From positions 1 through 6,234 of the forward strand of contig JADHUZ010000086.1 of assembly GCA_016784265.1 (NCBI GenBank): a DNA stretch of 6,234 nt, given 5' to 3'. Origin of the DNA: Fidelibacterota bacterium (GTDB taxonomy: Bacteria > Fidelibacterota > BS150m-G59). The first letter of the stretch is position 1; every line of letters begins with the position of its first letter. The translations under genes and the position numbers were made by a program. Positions 1-5,334 of the stretch are shown here, one piece after another. The notes beneath the pieces are model-generated. The model saw only the letters and a list, made by a program, of their open reading frames with translations. It did not search any database and was not told the origin of the DNA.

Positions 1-2
1 AT

Positions 3-926
3 TGGTATAGAGTGCGTTTGGATTTCAAAGCGGATATCGGCGATAATTGGTTTTTCAAAACCAGTCTCGGGCATAATGGGCCAGATTATTTTATCGGTAA
101 ATTTTCATCTGCACCGTATGGGACAGGTGGGATGGCTTATACGAAATATTCGATGGAGAATTCCTACCGCGCAACGGTGGATTGGATGGAAGTTTATTTT
201 GGGCACAGCGGCGAAAAAGCTGGCTTTCAAATGGGCGTGATTCCAATTCCGCACAACGTGATGTTGGATATTCATTTTTATCCGAATATGCCGATTGATT
301 TACCGTGGCTGATTTGGAATAATAGTTCAACAGGTGGATTTTCTGTCTATCATAATGTGTTTGGTGAAAAATTGAACACCTATTTGACGGTGGATAAAAA
401 TCGCACAGAATACAGCGAACCAGCCGATTCTGGCAATCCGGAATATAATTATGATACCTATTCTCTGGGCTTGGATTATTCTTTCAATTTGGGCGGGCAT
501 AAAATTCAGCCCGTGTTTTGGAAGACTCTTGCACCGGAAAACATTTCTGCTCCGATAACCGGCGGCGTAAATTTTTCTGCACCGAAAATATTTGGGTTGA
601 ATTTATCCGTTTCGGGTGCGCTTACGATGCAATCGGTGAAGACCGAAGATATAGATTCATACGATGGCTGGATTGTGCGTCCGATGGCAAAAGGAAAAAT
701 TGGTCCCGGCTCGTTTGTCATTTGGTATGACATGGCACAACTCAAATACGACGACAAAACCGAAGATTATGGCTATCTTTGGGCGCATTACAAATGGATT
801 GCACACAAATCGTATTTAGGTGAATTTTCAGTAAAACCGACTTTGCGCATCACGACGATTGATATTCCTGAAGTCAAAAGTTACCAACGCACGACTTTTG
901 AAATCACAACAGAAATACGATTCTAA
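3..926 (+). CDS. Porin-like outer-membrane beta-barrel protein, 3' part (5' end outside window)
   Basis: The frame is open to the left edge, so the N-terminus and any signal peptide are missing; 307 residues are visible. A GTG at position 12 could in principle start translation, but the upstream codons (Trp-Tyr-Arg) read straight into the same strand-like pattern, so I treat this as a truncated gene. The protein shows alternating polar and hydrophobic stretches rich in Tyr, Trp, Phe and Gly, separated by short Asp/Asn/Gly turns, with no long hydrophobic helix. It ends in a strand with alternating residues and a terminal Phe (TTFEITTEIRF), the classic signal recognised by the BAM machinery. 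This supports an outer-membrane beta-barrel, probably a porin or channel. The substrate cannot be told and I do not recognise a named family. It is followed by a hairpin terminator and faces the RNase G gene tail to tail. Confidence 0.72.
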   Translation, partial: WYRVRLDFKADIGDNWFFKTSLGHNGPDYFIGKFSSAPYGTGGMAYTKYSMENSYRATVDWMEVYFGHSGEKAGFQMGVIPIPHNVMLDIHFYPNMPIDLPWLIWNNSSTGGFSVYHNVFGEKLNTYLTVDKNRTEYSEPADSGNPEYNYDTYSLGLDYSFNLGGHKIQPVFWKTLAPENISAPITGGVNFSAPKIFGLNLSVSGALTMQSVKTEDIDSYDGWIVRPMAKGKIGPGSFVIWYDMAQLKYDDKTEDYGYLWAHYKWIAHKSYLGEFSVKPTLRITTIDIPEVKSYQRTTFEITTEIRF

Positions 927-949
927 TTCGGAAAAATATTTTTGTAGAT

Positions 950-978
950 AAAAAGGGCGGGAATTTCTGCCCTTTTTT
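950..978. terminator. Bidirectional intrinsic terminator between convergent genes
   Basis: A perfect 9-bp inverted repeat, AAAAAGGGC (950-958) and GCCCTTTTT (969-977), encloses a 10-base loop and runs into a further T at 978. Because the arms carry A and T tracts on the outside, the hairpin gives a GC stem followed by a U tract when read from either strand. It lies 24 bases after the stop of the porin-like gene and 56 bases beyond the stop of the leftward RNase gene, so it can serve both. Confidence 0.85.
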
Positions 979-1033
979 ACATGAACAAAGGAAGTTGGTG
1001 CGAGCCGCTATTAGAAGTTGCTTCGCCACATAT

Positions 1034-2587
1034 TTATTTTATACTATTGGTAACGTCCTTTTTTTGCCGCTTGGAATACACGCGGAATGAATCCAGTGGC
1101 AATTCCGGGTCGGATTGTAATTTTATCAGCATGAAAAACCGAAATTGAAAACGCCGCATGAGCCCTGGATTGCTAAACTTGATAAACGCCGCGATATCAG
1201 GATTCACGCTGAGAACCAACCGCCGATCTCGGAAATCCGCCCGAAATCTCTGAAACCATAGTTCAATTCTTGCGACAATTTGCGATTTGCTCATCACGCG
1301 TCCTGTTCCGCTACACGCAGGGCATTTGTCTGTTACTGTGAACAGCAGAGACCGCCGCACTCTTTGGCGAGTCATTTCGAGCAATCCGAACTCCGAAATA
1401 GGTTGGATTGCCCATCTTGCTCGATCTTTGCGGATTTCTGCTTTAAAAACGGCATAAACGCTATCTTTATTTTCCTGCGTTTGCATATCAATAAAATCAA
1501 TCACGACCAGCCCACCGATATCTCTCAACCGTAACTGTTGGGCAATTACAACGGCAGAGTCGCTATTGACCTTCACGGAATTTTCTTCATGTGTTCCCTT
1601 GCCGATAAATTTTCCACTGTTGACATCAATTGTGGTCAGTGCTTCGGTATGTTCGATGACAATGTATCCACCGCACGGTAGCCAAACGCGCTTTTGCATA
1701 ATTTTATCAATAACGCGGTCAATCCGATGCTCGACGAAAATCGGTTTTCTCGAACTAAACAATGTTAATTTTACCGGAGTTTTTCGTGCGATTTCTCTGA
1801 CATATGACACCAAATCGCGATAAAGATAACGGTCGTTAATGCTGATTTCCGAAAGGTTTTCATCCAACAAATCGCGCACAAGCGATGAGACCAACTTCAT
1901 CTCCTGGAACAAAATAGTTGGCGCATTTTTTTCCTTTATGCCGGAATGGAGATTTCCCCACTCTTCTTCCACCCGTTTCAAATCTTCTTCCAAGTCCTTC
2001 TGAGAAACATTAATGGCGGCGGTGCGAATGATAATGCCATATCCTTTTCCTTTTGCATCGCGGATAACCCCGCGTAACCGCCGTTGCTCTCGCCGACTGT
2101 ATATTTTTCTGGAAACACCGACGAAATCACGATATGGCACCAGCACAACATATCTCCCCGGGATGGAAATTTCTGTCGTTACTCTTGCCCCTTTTTGGGC
2201 AAACGGTTCTTTAACAACCTGAACAACAACGCTTTGTCCTGTTTTGAGAATGACCCTTTGACCTGCAGAATCCGTCGGATATTCCGTGTCCGAATTTTTC
2301 GGTTTATTGTTGCTGTTATCTATCTCGCCATCGGGGAGCGTTTTTTTGTTTAGGTGGTGTGTATGCCCAATCTCAGAAAAGGGCAAAAACGCGTTTAGAT
2401 CATGTCCAATGTCAACAAATGCAGCTCGAATGCCGGGAATAACATTTTCGATTTCACCCTTGTAAATATTTCCGACAACGCTGGCAGTTTCTGGTTTCTC
2501 GACGAAATATTCCACCAGCCTGTTATTCTCGAGAATCGCAATTTGAACCTCGCCGGCGGTCTGATTAATAATGATTTTTTTATCCAC
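1034..2587 (-). CDS. rng: Ribonuclease G (RNase E/G family endoribonuclease)
   Basis: Predicted single-strand-specific endoribonuclease of cytoplasmic RNA processing and decay (rRNA maturation, mRNA turnover). At 517 residues it is close to E. coli RNase G (about 490) and lacks the long C-terminal degradosome scaffold of RNase E. Domains seen: an S1 RNA-binding domain from about residue 37 (VGNIYKGEIENVIPGIRAAF) to about 130; a 5'-sensor region with R188-T189 in IIRTA; and the DNase I-like catalytic part with D321 (IDVNSG) and D364 (VIDFIDM), the probable Mg2+ ligands. A Zn-link CPAC (C422, C425) should hold the dimer together. Spacing D321 to D364 to C422 equals that of E. coli RNase E D303, D346 and C404, as I recall that sequence. 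A hydrophilic insert (about residues 78-110) interrupts the S1 region. The start is GTG at 2585-2587, with AGGA 10 bases upstream. It is divergent from the fatty-acid kinase operon, and no partner gene is seen. Confidence 0.94.
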   Translation of the reverse strand: MDKKIIINQTAGEVQIAILENNRLVEYFVEKPETASVVGNIYKGEIENVIPGIRAAFVDIGHDLNAFLPFSEIGHTHHLNKKTLPDGEIDNSNNKPKNSDTEYPTDSAGQRVILKTGQSVVVQVVKEPFAQKGARVTTEISIPGRYVVLVPYRDFVGVSRKIYSRREQRRLRGVIRDAKGKGYGIIIRTAAINVSQKDLEEDLKRVEEEWGNLHSGIKEKNAPTILFQEMKLVSSLVRDLLDENLSEISINDRYLYRDLVSYVREIARKTPVKLTLFSSRKPIFVEHRIDRVIDKIMQKRVWLPCGGYIVIEHTEALTTIDVNSGKFIGKGTHEENSVKVNSDSAVVIAQQLRLRDIGGLVVIDFIDMQTQENKDSVYAVFKAEIRKDRARWAIQPISEFGLLEMTRQRVRRSLLFTVTDKCPACSGTGRVMSKSQIVARIELWFQRFRADFRDRRLVLSVNPDIAAFIKFSNPGLMRRFQFRFFMLIKLQSDPELPLDSFRVYSKRQKKDVTNSIK

Positions 2588-2597
2588 AGAAAATAAT

Positions 2598-2601
2598 TCC
2601 T
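2598..2601 (-). promoter_or_regulatory. Ribosome binding site of rng (supports GTG start)
   Basis: On the minus strand AGGA is followed by 10 bases (ending TTTTCT) and then the GTG start codon. The spacing is slightly long but usable. Translation from here gives the beta-strand start MDKKIIINQT typical of RNase E/G proteins, so this GTG is the best start. Confidence 0.55.
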
Positions 2602-2703
2602 AATCTTTTGTAAAATTTTAGTTAATAAATTAATTTTGGTGCAGTTGGATTGTTTTAGGTTTTCTTCGATCATAAAATATTTTAAAATAGTATTTTCATG
2701 TTT

Positions 2704-2719
2704 TGGGATGTTTATCCCA
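2704..2719. repeat. Short inverted repeat TGGGAT-gttt-ATCCCA
   Basis: A perfect 6-bp stem with a 4-base loop, and the only GC-containing dyad in an otherwise AT-rich intergenic region. It could be an operator half-site pair or an RNA hairpin in the leader of the leftward rng transcript. No T tract follows it on either strand, so it is not a clear terminator. The function is unknown. Confidence 0.4.
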
Positions 2720-2760
2720 CTGTCCACGTTTTCGGATCTTAGAAAGAGAGAAAAATAATG

Positions 2761-2779
2761 TATCATACACCATATCATA
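2761..2779. repeat. Direct repeat TATCATA x2, 12-bp period
   Basis: TATCATA occurs at 2761-2767 and again at 2773-2779, a 12-bp offset close to one helical turn, about 85-105 bases upstream of the fatty-acid kinase start. Such spacing suits a regulator bound on one DNA face, but the units are short and AT-rich, so chance is possible. Confidence 0.3.
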
Positions 2780-2780
2780 G

Positions 2781-2837
2781 TGCGAAATTTAGCCATTTTA
2801 ATTGAAATATCTTAGCGAAAAATTCAATTGCGAAATT
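2781..2837. repeat. Direct repeat TGCGAAATT x2 upstream of kinase operon
   Basis: TGCGAAATT is found exactly at 2781-2789 and 2829-2837, 48 bases apart, with a related AGCGAAAAATT between them at 2814-2824. The 7-bp inverted repeat AATTGAA/TTCAATT overlaps this zone. The cluster lies just upstream of the operon start and could be a binding region for a regulator of lipid synthesis. That role is inference only. Confidence 0.35.
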
Positions 2838-2864
2838 ATGTAAAATTGGTGGTAAATTTGGACT

Positions 2865-4673
2865 ATGAACAAGAAAACAGAACACTACAAGATAAAATAT
2901 TTAGATGGTCCGCGCTTGAAGCGAGCGTTGATTGCGGGTTGTCATGCGATTGTGAATAATCAGAATTATTTGAATGCAATTAATGTGTTTCCTGTGCCAG
3001 ATGGCGATACGGGCACAAATATGGCAACAACAGTTCGACAAGTAATGGCAGATTTAACCGAAAAATCCGATGGAGAAATTCATAAAATTAGCCGTGAAGT
3101 TGCGGATTCCGCACTGATGGGCGCGCAGGGGAATTCTGGTGTGATTCTTGCGCAATATTTCTTCGGGCTTGCCGAGGAAATGACAAAATTCGACCGCGTA
3201 ACTACAAAAGACTTCGGCAAGGCTGTGCAAAAATCTGTGCAATATGCTTACGATGCGTTGGCATTTCCGCGCGAAGGAACAATTATCACTGTGATTCGCG
3301 ATTGGGCGAATAAAGTAAATCAGCTTGCCGAGGAAATGGACGATTTTGTGGAAATGCTGGAACATGCGTTGGAGCATGCAAAAGAATCGCTAGCGAACAC
3401 ACCAAAATTATTAAAAGTTTTGGCTGACGCTGGTGTTGTTGATGCCGGCGCGCAGGGATTTATCAATTTGTTGGAAGGCATCGGTGAATTTATCGAATCG
3501 GGAGAAATTCGCGGATTAGAGAATAAAGCATTGGAAACAATTCAAGCCACATCTGCGGCATCTTCGACTGTTTTTGCTGAGCCCGGGAAATATCGCTATT
3601 GCACGGAATGTTTTGTCGAAGGTGAAAATATTCCCCGAAAAGAAGTAGAAGCGAAAATGCGAGAGTTTGGCGATAGTCTGATTTTAGCGGGATCCAACGA
3701 AAAAATCAAAATTCATATTCATACCGACGAGCCACGAAAAGTGTTTGATTTTTTATCACAATACGGTACAGTGAGTCGAGAAAAAGCCGATGATATGAGA
3801 GCACAGCAGAAAGCGAGTCATGTGGACGAAAACACAATCGCTTTGGTTACAGACTCGACTTGGGGTTTGCTTCAAGATGAATTAGAGAAATATAATATCA
3901 ATATTGTTCCGGTGAGAATGAGTTTTGGAAATGAGCATTTTATTGACGGTGTAACTATCACGGCGGATGAGTTTTACAAGAAACTAAAAACAGAAAAAGA
4001 ACATCCAACCACATCTCAGCCTGCGCCGGGCGATTTTAAGCGAATGTTTGAATTTCTTGCATCTCATTACAAAACAATTCTATCCGTGCATTTGGCTGGG
4101 TCGTTGAGCGGGACTTTGCAATCAGCAGTTTCTATGAAACGACATTTCCCAGATCAAGATTTGCATTTTATTGATAGCAATAATTTGAGCATAGGATTGG
4201 GATTGATTGTTCGAGAAATTGCAAAAAAAATCCAATCCGGCGCGTCAATTGAAGAAGTAGTTAGCTTTGCAGAATCTGTAAAATCGCGCGTCAAAGTATT
4301 TGCGGCTGTGGATACGGTAGAATATTTAGTCAAAGGTGGCCGTGTGAGCAAACTCAAAGGCGGCTTGGCAAATCTGCTAAAAAAAGTGCCCGTGCTGACA
4401 GTTACAGACGAGGGAAAAGTAGAAAAACTTGGCACGGCTTCCAGAGGGAAGCAATTTGATAAATTGTATCAAATATTTCGTGATTTAGCAAAGAAAAATA
4501 ATGGTTATCGTTTTGCTGTGGCACATTCAAAAGCACCAGAATTAGCCGAAAAATATGCTGAAAAAATTAGACAAGATTTTTCCACAGATGATATTTATGT
4601 GATGGAAATTTCGCCTGTGTTGGGTGTCCATTTTGGTCCCGGTGCATTGACGCTCACATTTTTAGGAAAATAA
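2865..4673 (+). CDS. Single-chain fatty acid kinase: FakA (DAK2/DhaL) N-terminal and linker domains fused to FakB/DegV domain
   Basis: Predicted to bind a free fatty acid and phosphorylate its carboxylate with ATP, giving acyl-phosphate in the cytosol. Residues about 15-215 form the DhaL-like ATP domain, with PDGDTGTN (45-52, Mg2+ Asp residues D46 and D48), GAQGNSGVILAQ (86-97), PREGT (135-139) and DAGAQGF (193-199). Residues about 240-315 match the FakA linker domain: YCTE with C246, and HIHTDEP with H284 and H286, which correspond to S. aureus catalytic C240, H282 and H284. Residues 325-602 form a complete DegV/FakB domain: VTDST (328-332), TSQP (383-386), SLSGT (413-417) and GVHFGPGAL (587-595). 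T383, S413 or S415, and H589 fit the fatty-acid carboxylate site. FakA alone is about 550 residues and FakB about 280, so the FakA C-terminal domain appears replaced by FakB. The start ATG is fixed by an in-frame TAA at 2853-2855; the ribosome site is weak (GGTGGT). plsY follows after one base. Confidence 0.9.
   Translation: MNKKTEHYKIKYLDGPRLKRALIAGCHAIVNNQNYLNAINVFPVPDGDTGTNMATTVRQVMADLTEKSDGEIHKISREVADSALMGAQGNSGVILAQYFFGLAEEMTKFDRVTTKDFGKAVQKSVQYAYDALAFPREGTIITVIRDWANKVNQLAEEMDDFVEMLEHALEHAKESLANTPKLLKVLADAGVVDAGAQGFINLLEGIGEFIESGEIRGLENKALETIQATSAASSTVFAEPGKYRYCTECFVEGENIPRKEVEAKMREFGDSLILAGSNEKIKIHIHTDEPRKVFDFLSQYGTVSREKADDMRAQQKASHVDENTIALVTDSTWGLLQDELEKYNINIVPVRMSFGNEHFIDGVTITADEFYKKLKTEKEHPTTSQPAPGDFKRMFEFLASHYKTILSVHLAGSLSGTLQSAVSMKRHFPDQDLHFIDSNNLSIGLGLIVREIAKKIQSGASIEEVVSFAESVKSRVKVFAAVDTVEYLVKGGRVSKLKGGLANLLKKVPVLTVTDEGKVEKLGTASRGKQFDKLYQIFRDLAKKNNGYRFAVAHSKAPELAEKYAEKIRQDFSTDDIYVMEISPVLGVHFGPGALTLTFLGK
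4664..4667 (+). promoter_or_regulatory. Ribosome binding site of plsY inside the kinase gene (supports TTG start)
   Basis: AGGA lies in the last codons of the kinase gene, 7 bases before the TTG at 4675-4677. The next ATG (4687) would be 19 bases away, too far for this site. This favours the TTG start and suggests that plsY translation is coupled to termination of the upstream gene. Confidence 0.65.
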
Positions 4674-4674
4674 T

Positions 4675-5334
4675 TTGTCTTACGGCATGATTGCAATAAT
4701 TTTAATCTTATCTTATCTCGCTGGTTCCATTCCAACGAGTATTATTGTCGGCAAAATTTTAAAGGGAAGAAATTTTGACATTCGCCAACATGGTAGCGGC
4801 AACGCCGGCGGGACAAATGTGTTTCGCGTGCTCGGTTGGAAACCCGGACTTTTTGTGATGTCGTTTGATGTCTTCAAAGGGTTTGTTGCGGCTTTCTGGA
4901 TTGCAAAAATTTGGGACATTTCTTTGTTTGAAAACGATCCGTTTGCTGTGTCAGTTTTCGCTGGACTTGCCGCAATTTTGGGGCATACTTACACAGTTTT
5001 TGCAAAATTCAAAGGTGGAAAAGGTGTCGGCACAGCAGGGGGAATGTTAATCGCAATTTTTCCAATCGGATTTTCAATTTGCTTGGGTGTGTTTTTTGTT
5101 GTGCTGACTCTATCAGGATATGTTAGTTTAAGTTCGATAGCGGCATCTGTTGCGTTTCCTATTGTGCTAAAATTATTACCGCCAGCAGGAACTGAAGATT
5201 CCGTCATCATTTGGATTATCGCGGTGTTGATTCCTTTTTTTATTGTTTTTACGCATCGTAGTAACGTTGTGCGATTATTTCGTGGCGAAGAAAACCGATT
5301 TGAAAAAGTGATGATTTTCAAGCCGCGCGGATAA
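4675..5334 (+). CDS. plsY: Acyl-phosphate:glycerol-3-phosphate acyltransferase PlsY
   Basis: Integral inner-membrane enzyme that transfers the acyl group of acyl-phosphate to the sn-1 position of glycerol-3-phosphate, making lysophosphatidic acid, the first committed step of phospholipid synthesis. At 219 residues it has the usual family size. The three family motifs are present: GSIP (17-20) with GSGNAGGTNVFR (40-51); GHTY..FAKFKGGKGVGTAGG (103-123); and HRSN..RL..GEEN (194-207). Hydrophobic segments lie at about 4-26, 54-77, 88-110, 122-147, 150-168 and 175-193, as expected for a multi-pass protein. The start is TTG, chosen from the AGGA site 7 bases upstream; the alternative ATG at 4687 would shorten it by four residues. 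It sits one base after the fused fatty-acid kinase, whose product is its acyl donor. Its TAA stop directly touches the stop of the convergent next gene. Confidence 0.96.
   Translation: MSYGMIAIILILSYLAGSIPTSIIVGKILKGRNFDIRQHGSGNAGGTNVFRVLGWKPGLFVMSFDVFKGFVAAFWIAKIWDISLFENDPFAVSVFAGLAAILGHTYTVFAKFKGGKGVGTAGGMLIAIFPIGFSICLGVFFVVLTLSGYVSLSSIAASVAFPIVLKLLPPAGTEDSVIIWIIAVLIPFFIVFTHRSNVVRLFRGEENRFEKVMIFKPRG

Larger units (their letters stand above)
2588..2864. promoter_or_regulatory. Divergent promoter region between rng and the fatty-acid kinase/plsY operon
   Basis: This very AT-rich 277-base gap must hold the promoters of both flanking genes, since they point away from each other. I see no sigma-70 type -35/-10 pair good enough to call on either strand. 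It does contain a 6-bp hairpin (2704-2719), an AT palindrome AAAATA-G-TATTTT (2684-2696), the inverted repeat AATTGAA/TTCAATT (2800-2806, 2823-2829) and two sets of direct repeats nearer the kinase gene. No convincing small ORF is present. Its role as a control region is inferred from gene orientation. Confidence 0.6.

Noticed and set aside
1000..1030. Imperfect hairpin between GTGCGAG and CTTCGCCAC after rng
   Set aside because: The stem has a bulge and mismatches and no T tract; the hairpin at 950-978 is a much better terminator.
2395..2796. 133-codon minus-strand reading frame spanning the start of rng and the intergenic gap
   Set aside because: Its 3' half is rng read in another frame, and its composition (many Ile, Lys, Phe, no family motif) is what AT-rich noncoding DNA gives. 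No good ribosome site stands before it.
2828..2860. Bacteroidota-like promoter TTG (2828-2830) with TAAATTTG (2853-2860) ahead of the kinase gene
   Set aside because: It fits the TAnnTTTG pattern, but it ends only 4 bases before the ATG and would give an almost leaderless mRNA. The spacing is loose and such matches are common in AT-rich DNA.
3167..3338. Exact 16-base direct repeat GCTTGCCGAGGAAATG at 3167-3182 and 3323-3338
   Set aside because: Both copies encode LAEEM in the same frame of the kinase domain. This is most likely chance reuse of codons in similar helices, with no sign of duplication around them.
5323..5330. 8-bp palindrome CCGCGCGG at the end of plsY
   Set aside because: It has no loop and no T tract on either strand, so it cannot be called a terminator; it encodes the Pro-Arg-Gly tail of PlsY.
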